Below are positions 42,458-53,643 of a stretch of 64,000 nucleotides of DNA, one piece after another. Position numbers and translations under genes: made by a program. The stretch comes from Psychrosphaera algicola (GTDB lineage: Bacteria > Pseudomonadota > Gammaproteobacteria > Enterobacterales > Alteromonadaceae): NCBI RefSeq assembly GCF_028401425.1, contig NZ_JAQOMS010000002.1, forward strand, positions 3,782,001-3,846,000. The letters run 5' to 3'. The notes beneath the pieces are model-generated. The model worked only from the letters and a program-made list of their open reading frames with translations, did no database searches and was not told the origin of the DNA. The number at the start of each line of letters is the position of its first letter. The stretch's first letter is position 1.

Positions 42458-44060
42458 TTAGTAAGCTCCATATTGGCAATGTCGCATTTTGCAAATTGCT
42501 TAGTGACATTAACTAAACAGGTTCCAGACCAGTCACCTTCGTATCCGCCTTTAGTTTGTATTAAGCGGCCCCGGACATAGAATTTAGTTGTTGATTGGGG
42601 TTTAAAAACATACTCGTCTTCAGTGGTTATTACCTTGTTAAATTGTTTAAAATCACTTTCAGAGCTAGTTTGAATTTCAAGGCCGAGTCCTTTTTTCAGT
42701 GCTTCCCAGCGCCCCGTAACTTGCTCATCTTTAACCGAAATAAACAAGTTTGGCGACAATAATACCGGGCGAATGTTCAACTCGGCAGCCATAGAGAAGG
42801 GGCCACGTTTTAGAATGTTATTCGCGGAGCTTGTTGCGACTCGCCAATAATAGTTGCCTACGTTTAAATCATCAGAAATAGCCAGCTTGTTCTCAGATGT
42901 ACTTTTATCCAAGATGATATTGTTAAAATGTCGATCTGATGCAATTTGAACTCGGTAGCTATTTGAGTTATTTGAAGTCCAATCCAATCGAGAGCCGGAG
43001 AAACGATAAACCGAAATATTTTGCAACTGCCCTGGAGGAATTGGTGTTGTATTTACTATGGTTGATTTTTGAATATTAAAGCCAATTAAGCCACTTTTAG
43101 ACACTGGCGCGACTCGAACAAAATATTTACCTTCGTCTAGCGTTGGTAAAACATAACTTGTTGTGGTCACATTATTAGCATAGACAACATTAGAAAAAAG
43201 CACATCAGTTGCTATTGAAAATTGGTAGTGACTCGCTTCGTTAACGGCATGCCAACTTACTTCAACGTTTTGTTTAACTGTTTCGGGGGCTAATGCCATC
43301 GATGTCGGCGCGGCTAAAAGCGATTCAGGCTCTGACATATTGCCTGTTCCAGCGACGACGACACCAAACCCTTTAGGGATGTCGACATCTTTGCCACCTG
43401 ACGCTACCGCAACTTTCCCTTCTAATACTTCAATAGAAGAAAGAGTAATGTCATTTTTGGTAACCGATGACGTTCTAAATACAGTACCTCTCACAGAGGT
43501 AATCGCTGAAGCGGTAGTAATGTCGAGGCGCGATCCTGCTCCTTTCGCTTTTTCGGCTCTAATTTCCAGTTTTCCGTCTTTGAGTCGAACACTAGTGTCA
43601 ACCATTCCGGTTTCACCATAATGTTGGAGCTGGTCAAAACCAACCGTAGCGGGACCATAAATGGTCATTTCCGTATTGTCGGCAAACCGAATTGTTGCTG
43701 TAGAATGCGCGAGGACTTCTAACTCGTCACCAAGGGTAAAGACATCGAGTGCCTTAGCTGGTGAAGTTTGTGACTTTTGGACTTTTAAGGCTTTACCGTT
43801 TAATGAGACTAATTCCACATCTGCGGCAAAAATTTTGACCCATTCAAGCGGGATCCTAATGCGCGTACCAGGGCTAGTTTTTTAGGATAAAGCACATTAT
43901 TAATTGATTGAACTTGTTTGAAATAAGACGGGCTTTTAAGATATTTTTTACTTATGTCCCACAGGTTATCGCCGTTGGTAACATAGTAAACCCACTCTTT
44001 CGCGAAGGCATTTGAGTGAAATAGTATAGTCAATAATATAAAAATCCGAATTCGTAACAT
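42454..44060 (-). CDS. LysM-FecR domain periplasmic protein, frameshifted
   Basis: About 535 residues. A signal peptide (MLRIRIFILLTILFHSNAFA) is followed by a LysM module (YVTNGDNLWDISKKYLKSPS), a FecR domain (ATIRFADNTEMTIYGPATV, TASAITSVRGTVFRTSS) and fibronectin-like repeats in the C-terminal half (HYQFSIATDVLFSNVVYANN). LysM should hold it to peptidoglycan. The start is ATG at 44060; a GTG two codons earlier is possible. The frame breaks by one missing base at about 43868-43874, right beside a CCAGG/CCTGG (KLAPGTRIRIP). The ATGA overlap with the CHASE2 protein strongly suggests a functional pair: a wall-bound periplasmic ligand or partner for the sensor domain (inference). Confidence 0.83.
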
Positions 44061-44433
44061 ACACACTTCTTAGCTTATTTGCTTATACAACTCGGGCCTC
44101 TAACATCGTCCCAATCCTAGACTAGATAAATTATTTGATTAACTCAAGTTAATCGTTCCTTAATTAGGCTGATTTTACCATTACAATTAATGGGGTGTAT
44201 GTCAAATTTAACATTCAATGTATTTTTATATTTAATTAGGTAAACCTTGATGTAAATGAGTAATTTAATTTTGTCGTCCAAATAGGCCATTGTGGGTTAT
44301 GAGATGGTTTTTGTTGAAAACCGCCAGTGAATTGGGTAAACATAATCACATTAAGTAAATGTATTTAAAGTTGAAAATACAAAATCTAATTTTTGGTAAC
44401 TCATTAGAAATAGTGAATTAATAGGGCATAACA
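44061..44433. other. Intergenic region, nothing recognised
   Basis: 373 AT-rich bases between the divergent LysM-FecR gene and the acetyltransferase gene. It must hold the promoters of both, but I see no clear operator, repeat or small gene. Confidence 0.5.
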
Positions 44434-44959
44434 TTGAAAATTGACATCAATGCAGATATTTCGCTGTTGTCTTTGACTTTAGACGACGCACAAACCATTT
44501 CTATTTTGGTTAATCAGAACCGTGATGATCTAGAGCGTTTTTTCCCTGAGCTAAAAACTTGCACACTAGAGAAGAAGCCGAAGCATATATTTCAGATCGT
44601 ATATTTGACGAGGTAAATAAAGGGAAGTGGTTTGTTATTAAATTCAGAGGTGTTAAGTCCGGTATATTTGGTATCAAATCTATTGATAAAGTTAATTTAA
44701 CAGCTGAATTGGGTTATTGGCTGTGTGCCGAAGCTCGTGGTCGTGGTGTAACCAATATCATCATTAAAAGCTTAAGCGGTTTTTTAGCTCGTTCACATTT
44801 AATTGAAACCATTGTATTTCGTTGTTTAGAAAAAATAGCGCGGGCATCCGAGTGATTGAAAAAGCTGGGGGCGAATTGGTTGACGCAATTGAAAACGATA
44901 TGGATATCGAAGACAAGATGCAAAAGATTAATATTTACCATTTAAAAATTGCCGAGTAA
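44434..44959 (+). CDS. GNAT family N-acetyltransferase (RimL/RimJ-like), frameshifted
   Basis: About 174 residues of the acetyltransferase_3 type that acetylates protein N-termini or small amines with acetyl-CoA. Visible features are SLTLDDAQTISILVNQNRD, LERFFPEL, GYWLCAEARGRGVT (acetyl-CoA loop, with R-G-x-G) and the final IRVIEKAGGELVDAIEND. The frame breaks in A runs near 44554-44558 (PELKNLHTREEAEAY) and 44830-44834 (CLEKNSAGIRV). The start codon may be TTG at 44434. The substrate is unknown. Confidence 0.8.
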
Positions 44960-44977
44960 GTTTGGAATTACATTAAC

Positions 44978-45628
44978 GTGACAATTAACGTGACAAGAAA
45001 TGAATTGGCCGACTACTGGGATAACATTTTTGATAACCAAGATCGTCATAAGTTAGAGTGGTTTGAACCTGATGTTAGCCAAACCATTGAGTTTTTAGGA
45101 AATGCCTTACCGGCAGAAGGTAGCCTAGTTTTTATTGCCGGAGCAGGGACGTCAAAACTAGTTGAATACCTCCATCATCGCAATTTCCAAATGGTTTTGA
45201 ATGATATTAGTAAGACCGCACTTAAAGAAACTAAAAGTAGGGTAGGTGGCCGTAATCTCCACGTTTACTTAAACAGCGATATCTCAAAACCATTTTTTAG
45301 TCATAAAAATCACCTCGAAATACCCAACTCTGTCGAATTGTGGATTGACCGGGCAACATTGCACTTTTTGATTAATCAAAAGCAAATTGACCAATACTTT
45401 GTCAATTTAAGGCAGGTATTAAAGGTTGGTGGTTATGTGATGTTAGCTCAGTTTGTCATTGGCGGAGTTTCACAATGTACTGGCTTGCCAATTAAACAAT
45501 GGACGATAGATGATTTTCAGCTAAATCTTGGTAGCGAATTTCGACTTCAAGCGTCTCGGTATCATGATTTTATAGCGCCTAACGGTGAAACTAAACCTTA
45601 CGTTTATGCACTATTTAAAAGGGAATAA
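44978..45628 (+). CDS. Class I SAM-dependent methyltransferase
   Basis: A 216-residue intact methyltransferase. It has a SAM-binding glycine motif (LVFIAGAGTSKLVEYL), the acidic end of strand 2 (LNDIS), and the post-II motif WIDRATLHFL. It resembles small methyltransferases annotated as thiol or tellurite-resistance types, but the substrate is not evident. An exact tandem duplication of ATTAACGTGACA covers the start region, giving two in-frame GTG start codons, 44978 and 44990. It follows the acetyltransferase by 18 bases. Confidence 0.75.
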   Translation: MTINVTRNELADYWDNIFDNQDRHKLEWFEPDVSQTIEFLGNALPAEGSLVFIAGAGTSKLVEYLHHRNFQMVLNDISKTALKETKSRVGGRNLHVYLNSDISKPFFSHKNHLEIPNSVELWIDRATLHFLINQKQIDQYFVNLRQVLKVGGYVMLAQFVIGGVSQCTGLPIKQWTIDDFQLNLGSEFRLQASRYHDFIAPNGETKPYVYALFKRE

Positions 45629-45723
45629 TCGCAAGCCAAAATTAGGAATACCGATCGTAAGTCGATATTATAAGTGCAATTACTTTGGACTATACAAGCA
45701 AAACAAGTGCGTCTTAGGAAAAT

Positions 45724-46407
45724 ATGACTGAACCAATTGTTAACATTACAGGATTAGAATTTAACTTTGACGACAAGTCTAAAACTCGATTATGCGTGCC
45801 AAAGATGAGCGTTGAAGCAGCCCAAACGGTATTTTTACAGGGCGATTCGGGATCAGGAAAATCGACATTATTACATCTGATCTGCGGTTTATGGCGAGCT
45901 CAAAAAGGTTCTTTACGTGTTCTCGGACAAGAGTTAACCACGATGTCGGGAAGTGAGCGGGACTTATTCCGCGCTCAGAATATTGGTGTCATTTTTCAAA
46001 AGCTCAATCTGATCCCTTATTTAAGCGCGGTTGAAAATATTCAACTTGCCTGTCAATTTGCCAAGCAATCAATAAGTGTCAGTGATATTCATACACTTTT
46101 AGAAAAATTGAATTTACCGCGTTCAGTTTTTCAATTATCGGCAAACCAATTAAGTCTTGGTCAACAACAGCGCATAGCTATAGCGCGAGCGTTGGCAAAT
46201 AAGCCTAAACTGATCATCGCAGATGAACCTACCTCAGCGTTAGACCAAGATAACGCCGACGACTTTATCAAATTGCTGTTTGATGTTGCAGGGCAAACCA
46301 ATACCGGCATATTGTTTGTTAGTCATGATACTCGGTGGGCTGCTCAGTTTGACGAACATCTTCATATGCGCGAACTTGCCGTTTTAGAGAGGCAATTAGC
46401 ATGTTAA
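45724..46407 (+). CDS. ABC transporter ATP-binding protein (LolD/MacB-like)
   Basis: A 227-residue intact ATPase subunit. Walker A is GDSGSGKSTLLH (around residue 40), the Q-loop is in VIFQKLNLIPYLSAVENI, the signature is LSLGQQQRIAIARAL (LSGGQ variant) and Walker B is LIIADEPTSALD with a switch histidine in FVSHDTRW. This is the type that partners with MacB/FtsX-like permeases for lipoprotein or peptide export. Its end overlaps the start of the permease gene by 7 bases, so they are translationally coupled. Confidence 0.9.
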   Translation: MTEPIVNITGLEFNFDDKSKTRLCVPKMSVEAAQTVFLQGDSGSGKSTLLHLICGLWRAQKGSLRVLGQELTTMSGSERDLFRAQNIGVIFQKLNLIPYLSAVENIQLACQFAKQSISVSDIHTLLEKLNLPRSVFQLSANQLSLGQQQRIAIARALANKPKLIIADEPTSALDQDNADDFIKLLFDVAGQTNTGILFVSHDTRWAAQFDEHLHMRELAVLERQLAC

Positions 46408-47749
46408 CTACTTTAGCCTATAAGAGCTTAAAAAGCCGAAAATTGACGGCCATTATGACCGTAATTGCGGTGGCGATCAGCATTTATGTCTTTGTCTCTG
46501 TGGCGCTTCTTAAGCAACAAACACGGGTAAATTTTACCCGAGCAGTGTCAGGTGTTGATTTAATTGTAGGCCCTAAAACCGGGTCGTTAAACTTATTACT
46601 GGCAAGCATTTACCGAATTGGCAATGTTAATTCGAGCATGAATTATAACACTCAAGAGTGGTTAGAGCGTCAAAGTCAAGTGGACTGGGTATTACCAATA
46701 GCGATGGGCGATTCCCATCGAGGATTTCGAGTTATTGCTACGAGCGAAGAATATTTTACTAAGTTTAAATACGGGCATAAACAATCTCTTTCTTTTGCCA
46801 AAGGAAAATCTTGGCAACGTGCATCTGAAGTTGTGATTGGTTCAGACATTGCCAAAAAGCTAGGTTATACATTGGCAGATGACATCGTATTGTCCCACGG
46901 TGTTGGGATCACTAGCTTTATGCACCACGATGGTTATCCGTTTAAGGTTGTTGGCATATTAGCTAAGACAGGGACGGCAATCGACCAAACGTTACATGTC
47001 AGTTTTGATGGATTGGCGTTTGCTCACGGTGAACAATCTCATGGTATTCAACCAAAAAACCTGAATCCGCGATTAAGAGTCAAAGTCTAGAACATGAATC
47101 TCACTTACAAACTCAACATCAGCACGACGATCATGCCAATGAAAAAGGCGATCTTAATAACAGGAACGGATCAGGCGAAGTTGCCAATCAAATTGGTCAC
47201 TCAAGTTATCAATCTTCTGCTTTTTTAGTCGGGGTTAAAGCCAAATATGCAACATTGATGTTGCAACAAAAGATCAATAAATATGCGGGCGAACCTATTA
47301 TGGCGATAATTCCTGGGGTCGCGTTAACCGAGCTATGGCAACTCATAGGGCAATTGGAAACACTACTATCTGTGATTGCTTCCCTTGTTTTATTGGCTGC
47401 GCTATTTGGGTTAGCCACTATGTTGCTAGCAACGATGAAAGAACGAAAGCAAGAGTTGGCGATTTTTAGAAGCTTAGGCGCAAGCCCCAAACACATATTT
47501 GCGTTAGTACAACTCGAAGTCATGATACTTACGTTCTTGGCCTTGGTTATTGCAACAGTGTTATTTGCAGTCAGTTTGGGTCTTAGTGGCGATTGGTTGG
47601 CTCAACGATACGGACTTTATTTACAGTTCTCCGACGTTTTATATGACCTTGGCCAAACCAGCCTTATCGTTTTTATAAGTGCTTTTGTTGTTGGCTGTAT
47701 ACCATCGTATTTTGCATTTCGAGAATCAAAGTCGGTGTCTATTTCCTGA
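46401..47749 (+). CDS. ABC transporter permease (FtsX/MacB-PCD type), frameshifted
   Basis: About 449 residues. An N-terminal membrane helix (IMTVIAVAISIYVFVSVALL) is followed by a large periplasmic MacB-type domain (VDLIVGPKTGSLNLLLASIY) and three C-terminal helices with the FtsX motif (ATMLLATMKERKQELAIFRSLGASP). A His/Asp/Asn-rich stretch, roughly HESHLQTQHQHDDHAN, lies in the periplasmic loop and could bind metal. The frame breaks near 47084, one A short (RLRVKSLEHES). The C-terminus QSKSV-like ends in RESKSVSIS. With the preceding ATPase it forms a two-gene exporter of unknown cargo. Confidence 0.85.
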
Positions 47750-48109
47750 TAGCATTGGCTGTACCTCACATTTAGTTTATTTATTCAGCACTGAATGCTG
47801 ATGACATAATTTGGCATTTCGCGCCATCCGTTTAATCTACACTCAAGCGGATTTTAGTTGTGTTCTTAAGGGATAATCATGGTGCGAGCTTGTGTTTCTG
47901 CCTAAAACTTCACTTTGAAGAATGCAAATCGTTAAACACTTCCATTCCCGATATTCCATGTCAGATTAATCTTCCTAATATTGACAATTTGGTCAGAAAA
48001 TTACCGAATAATTTACATATTTGTCGATGACATACTCTGATTTTGATCAAATCTTCTGCTGATTGAAAACCTCACTTTAGTGTTGTCTGTAAATTTTTAT
48101 TTGATTTTA

Positions 48110-48123
48110 GGTAACCGCTTACC
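48110..48123. promoter_or_regulatory. LacI-type operator, imperfect palindrome
   Basis: GGTAACCGCTTACC has the central CG and mirrored GGTAA/TTACC arms typical of LacI/GalR operators, with one mismatched pair. It lies 64 bases upstream of a perfect copy. Confidence 0.6.
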
Positions 48124-48187
48124 TTGAAAATAAACAATAAAAACAATCGTTTGTAATTTTACGTTGGTCTTTGTTTAAAATAATAGT

Positions 48188-48201
48188 GGTAAACGTTTAC
48201 C
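48188..48201. promoter_or_regulatory. LacI-type operator, perfect palindrome
   Basis: GGTAAACGTTTACC is a perfect 14-base palindrome with the central CG that LacI-family helices insert into. The lacI-family gene at 55555 in the same locus is the obvious candidate to bind it. Confidence 0.7.
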
Positions 48202-48340
48202 TTGGTTGTTATAAATACGCCATACATCGATGGGAAGTTGCTTTTTTTGAACCTGAAAATTTAAAAACGAGCAAATAAAAAGCGTCACTTGCGTAAGACA
48301 AAAATTAAATCAGAATAAGAATTAACAACGGGGAAATATC

Positions 48341-51053
48341 ATGAACAATTTGTTCAAATCCACTTTGGTCGCACTTGCTGTTACGCAAGGGATCAGTGCT
48401 CACACAGTATTTGCAGCGGAGAAAGCAGAGTCAACCGGTAATGACATAGAAGTCATTGAAATTAAAGGGTTTAGCGGATCACTCGGGAAAGCGTTAAGAG
48501 AAAAGCGTTATTCAGAAACCGTGGTCGAAATCATTTCCGCCGATGATTTAGGCGTTTTGCCAGATGTTAGTATTACAGACTCTCTTGTTAGATTACCGGG
48601 CATTGCAGCCTCTCGTGATCGTGGAAACGCGAGTCGAATCTCCATTCGCGGAATGGGGCCACGATTAAACATAGCAACGATGAATAACCGTGAAATAGTG
48701 TCGTCTGAACCAAGTCGCGACGTACGGTTTGAGCAATTTCCTGCCGAATTAATTGATTCAGTTGAAGTATATAAAAGCCCAATGGCTAATCTAGCAGAAG
48801 GTGGAATTTCAGGCTTAGTTAACATGAACTTCGTTAGCCCGTTGTCTAAAGGTAAACGTACCGTTGCGATTAGCGGCAACGTAATGAAAAACAGCCTAGG
48901 TGACGACTTACCAGGGAAGATGGCACAGGGGTTAAAGGGAATATCAGTTATGTAGACCAATGGACAGAAACATTTGGTGTTGCAATTGGATTAACGTATC
49001 AAGATCAACCATCGATGGAACGCGGTGTAGAGTCATGGAATTACAATAATGGCGGTAACCGTGGCGACATTAATGGCAACGGTATTCCAGAACATGCGCC
49101 CTAGGGCGTAATGGCTAAGAGTAAACGCGGTAGTAATGAACGTACAGGTGGATTATTAATTGCAGAATGGCGTCCTTCGGACAGCCTTACCATTAAAGGC
49201 GATATGTTCTACTCAAAATTTGATATTGAAGAGCGTGATGACCAAATGGGACCGGGTGATTTAGGCAACTGGTGGGATTCTTCTGCACCGGAGGGAGGTT
49301 GGGCCGCCGATGCATATCGCAATGGTTCGTATAAAATAATTCCACATGCTGACGGCACAGAACAGTTAGTTGCGGGAAGTCAATGGGGCGGAATCGATGT
49401 ATCTGTTCCTACTTGGTTCCAACAAAACGAAATGCTAAGCACAGGTTTGAAGGTCACCCATATTGGCGATATTTGGACAATAAAAGCCGACATTGGTTAC
49501 TCTGAAGCGAGCATCAATTCAGTTTGGGTCGATATTGATCCTGTATATGTAGGTGACGCTTATGAACTTGGATTTAACGTTGAAGATACCAATGCCGCAG
49601 AGATATTGGTGCTAAATGGAGACATTAGTAACCCGGACAGTTATGCGCTCGGCGCGGTTGCGGATGTATGGTCAGAAACATCACCAGGAGTGTGGGAAAT
49701 TACCAGTCAAGAATTTACCCCCGCGGCAATGAATGGCGAAGGTGACAAAGAGCTCACCGATGAAATGCACAACATCAATTTAGACTTTGTGCGCGATGTT
49801 GAGTGGGGCATAGTTGAAACGTTTAGCTTTGGAGGCCGTTTCACCGACAGAACAAAAATCAATGATCAAATCCATGACTGGGAACGTCTAGCGAAACAAG
49901 ACCATGGACTAACCGATTTCGGCACAAGTTATGATATTGGAGGCGGTTTTAATGTTCCTGCAATTTATACCTTTGCTGACTGGACAAACGTTGCAAATGT
50001 TGCATTTGGGGGTTATACCAACCCTAGCGATAGAAGCAACAAAGATCAATTGGCCTCCTAGGAATTGAATGAGACGAACACGGCTGCTTATGTGATGGTG
50101 ACAATGTCTGGCGAGTTAGGTGATATTCCCTTCTCAGGAAATGTTGGATTACGTTACGCCAAAACAGAAGTTACATCTACCGGGCATGAACAAACCAACT
50201 GGGGTGACATCAACCCGATTTCAGTTGACCACGATTATTCTGAATTTTTACCATCGTTAAATATGTTGTTTAACATAACGGACGATTCTCAAATTCGCTT
50301 TGGTATGGCTCGCACAATGGCGCGTCCACCATTGTTAGAAATGAGAACCGGTTTTTCCTTAGACAATACGTCATTACCACCTACCGCCAATGGCGGGAAT
50401 CCAACATTAGACCCGTATATTGCAAATCAAGTTGACCTAGGTTACGAATATTTTTGGGGGACAATTCCGCCGCAACCATTAACTTTTTCATAAAAGATTT
50501 AGAGTCGCATATTGGTTTGTCAGAAGGTACTGTGAATTTAGATGGTGAGACTTACCAGTATACGGGAACGGTCAATGGTGATGGAGGGACTATCAAGGGA
50601 ATCGAAGTGTTATATCAACAAAAACTTGATATGTTACCAGCACCATTTAACGGCTTAGGTATATTCGCCAACTACTCATATACAGACAGTGAAGTCATGG
50701 AATTTAAACCGACTAATAATCCTTATAATTTAGGCGGTTTGTCTAAAAACATAGCGAGTGTAACGTTATGGTATGAAAAAGATAATTTTGACGCACGTAT
50801 GTCGTATAACTTTCGAAGTGAATTTACCGGCATTAACAGTTGGTTGCCATCGCAAGTTAATTTAAATGCGGCTGAAACGACCATTGATGCAAGTATTGGA
50901 TATCAAGTTTTAGATAATCTGAAACTGACATTACAAGCTCAAAACTTAACAAATGAAGCGTCGGAAAACTACTGGGACAACGACTACTCAAAACCCGCAA
51001 ATAACGTAGAGTGGGGACGTCGTATTCTATTTGGATTCCAACTTACACTTTAG
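48341..51053 (+). CDS. TonB-dependent receptor of the galactan locus, two in-frame ambers and two frameshifts
   Basis: About 904 residues. It has a signal peptide (TLVALAVTQGISAHTVFAAE), VIEIKGFSGSLGKALREKRY, a plug domain (VEIISADDLGVLPDVSITDS, ISIRGMGPRLN, VEVYKSPMANLAEGGISGLV) and a barrel ending in WGRRILFGFQLTL. The C-terminal aromatic/hydrophobic beta signal is present. Breaks: near 48915-48918 (one base short beside CCAGG), TAG at 49102-49104 (HAP-W-GV), TAG at 50059-50061 (LAS-W-ELNE), and a G run at 50456-50460 one base short (YFWGDNSAAT). Both stops sit in CCTAGG in place of CCTGGG. By context it should import galacto-oligosaccharides. Confidence 0.9.
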
Positions 51054-51064
51054 CTGATAACACG

Positions 51065-51090
51065 GGCGCGGAAATGCCGCGCCTTTAATT
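51065..51090 (+). terminator. Hairpin after the TonB receptor
   Basis: GGCGCGG / CCGCGCC with a short AAATG loop is followed by TTTAATT. GC-rich for this region, and probably a terminator or processing hairpin between receptor and GH2 transcripts. Confidence 0.55.
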
Positions 51091-51184
51091 AAACCAACAT
51101 TTATATTATTAACAGACGCATAGGCGAGTAGACTGATTGCAGAGTTGCAAGTATTTACAGAATTTTAGCCTGAAGGGGTATTTC

Positions 51185-53553
51185 GTGTTTAAATCACTTA
51201 TTGGTAAGTTTTTTACTTTCTTAATTATTTTTCAATTGTCGCTTTTTGCGGCCCAGCTCCACGCAGCATCAGCTAAAGACGTTAGCCTAAATCAAGGGTG
51301 GAGTTTTAAACGGATCAGTGGCAATGAGGTCGACAAAACGGCAATCAAAGTTAATTTGCCCCATACACCAAAAGTTGAACCTTTGATTGTAAACGACCAA
51401 TGGCAGGGCACGTCAGAGTATATTAAAGTCATTCAGTTTGATCCAGAATGGCAGGACAAAGCGCTTTATATTCGTTTTGAAGCGGCGATGAATCATGCAG
51501 AAGTTTGGCTAAATGGAACAAAATTAGGTGAGCATCTAGGTGGTTATTTGCCATTTACTTTTGACGTAACCAATTTACTTAATAGCCAATCGGCAAACAC
51601 ATTAAAAGTGGTACTACATAATGTTGATAATCCGATAATTGGCCCTAAACCGCTAAAAATATTAGATTTTAATACTTACGGTGGCTTGTATCGAGATGTG
51701 AACTTGTTGGTCCGTAATAAGGTCCACATTACCGATCCTATTTTGGCGAACACGCCAGCGAGTGGCGGTATTTTTGTTACTTTTCCTGAAGTCTCTAAAT
51801 CTCGTTCTATTGTGTCTGTTAAAACCCATCTAACAAATAGGTTGGAGTCAAATCAAGACGTTTCTGTTACACAAAGTTTGTATTACAAACACAAGCTCAT
51901 TACATCTAATACCCAACAACATATTTTATTGGCGGCTAATAAAAATCGTCAAATTGAACAGCAGCTCGACGTTACCTCTGCACTGCTGTGGAGCCCGAAG
52001 ACCCCTCATCTATATGAGCTACAAACTGATGTGTTTGTCGCCGAGCGATTAATTGAATCTAAGATGACTCGAGTTGGGATCCGTAAGTTTGAATTTGACG
52101 CCCAGCACCAACTCCTGATTAATGGTGAAAAAACATTTTTGCGAGGGGTTAACCGTCACCAAGAATACCCATATGTCGGGTACGCGACATCGAAACAAGC
52201 AGATTATCGCGATGCAGTGAAAATTAAGTCTGCCGGTTTTGATTACGTTCGCTTGTCTCATTATCCACATTCACCAGCATTCATGGATGCTGCGGATGAA
52301 CTGGGATTAGTGTTGGTCAATGCGGTTTTAGGCTGGCAATATTATTTAGAATCACCAGAGTTTAAAACCCAAATTATCAATACATGTGCCGACTTAATCA
52401 GACGAGATCGAAATCACGCCAGTGTACTTGCATGGGAGTGTTCATTAAACGAATCTGCTATGCCTAAGTCATTTGTAAAAGACCTACATGACACCGTTCA
52501 TCAAGAATACCCAGGTGCCTTTTCAGCTGGGTGGCAACATGGTTATGACCTATATCTTCAAGCTCGCCAACATAGACTACGCCACTATGAAACACCGACT
52601 CAACCATACAACGTTTCGGAGTATGGTGATTGGGAATACTACGCTCAAAATGCAGGCTTAAACCAAGATGCATGGGGTAATTTGAAAAAGAAGAGCGCAC
52701 TTCACGACAATTATTAAGTGCCGGTGAAAGTCGTTTATTGCAACAGGCTCGCAATCTACAAGAAGCACATAATGACAACTTAGCGAATACCCCTGCGTTC
52801 TCTGACGGGTATTGGGTGATGTTCGACTACAACCGAGGGTACACAGATGACTTAGAAGCCTCGGGCATCATGAGTATTTTTAGAGTGCCTAAATACAGTT
52901 ACTATTTTTATCAAAGTCAACGTGACCCAGACTATTTTGTTAAAGACCAAGGATTTGCCGAATACGATGCGGGACCTATGGTATTTATTGCCAGTGAATG
53001 GCGTAAGTCATCATCACCGAAAGTTCGGGTTTTCAGCAATACAGATACAGTTGAATTGTGGCTAAATGGAAAATTGCTCGCGACGAAAAAGCCGACTAAA
53101 AATAAATATTCAACACATCTTCCGCATCCACCATTTGAATTCAATTTGGATCAATTTAAAGCAGGTACGTTAATCGCAAAAGGATTCATTAATGGTAAGG
53201 AAGTTACACGTCACCGCGTAAGCACCTCTGGAAAAGCGACAGGGGTCGAATTAACGTTAGACATTAGCGGACAGGAAATGGCTAAAAATGGTCAGGATTT
53301 AGTATTTGTTTACGCACAGTTAATTGATGACTCCGGTAACCCTGTACCGTTAAACAATCAAGAAGTGACGTTCAATACTGTCGGTGATATTGAAATCGTT
53401 GGTCAAGAAACGTCGTTAACTGAACAAGGTGTTGCAACTATCTTATTACGTATAGGTAATAGTTTAAAAGGCGCAGCAGTTGAAGTAAGTGCTGACAAAC
53501 TGGGTATTGAGTCTGCGATATTTCGTCTCGCCCATTTGGCTGAACAAGAATAA
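51185..53553 (+). CDS. GH2 family beta-galactosidase, frameshifted
   Basis: A secreted or periplasmic beta-glycosidase of about 789 residues. The GTG start at 51185 leads a signal peptide (FTFLIIFQLSLFAAQLHA). Domains in order: sugar-binding jelly roll (NQGWSFKRISG, NHAEVWLNGTKLGEHLGGYL), Ig-like domain, catalytic barrel with FLRGVNRHQEYPYVG, acid/base in WECSLNESAMP and a probable nucleophile glutamate in YNVSEYGDWEYY, then C-terminal Ig/DUF4982-like domains. The frame breaks near 52682-52690, one T short (GNFEKEERTSRQLLS). Between the receptor and an SglT-like symporter, beta-galactosidase on galactan fragments is the best guess; other GH2 activities remain possible. Confidence 0.87.
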
Positions 53554-53643
53554 TAAACACAGTTAAATCAATTCTATTTTAGTAACACATTGACTTTGGT
53601 AGTGGCGATTTGCGACTACCGATATACATTTTTAGGTGGAAAA

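Larger units (their letters stand above)
47750..48340. promoter_or_regulatory. Long upstream region of the galactan-locus TonB receptor
   Basis: 591 bases without a convincing gene. It carries two LacI/GalR-type palindromes at 48110-48123 and 48188-48201 ahead of the receptor, and a leader of about 140 bases after the second palindrome. Confidence 0.65.
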
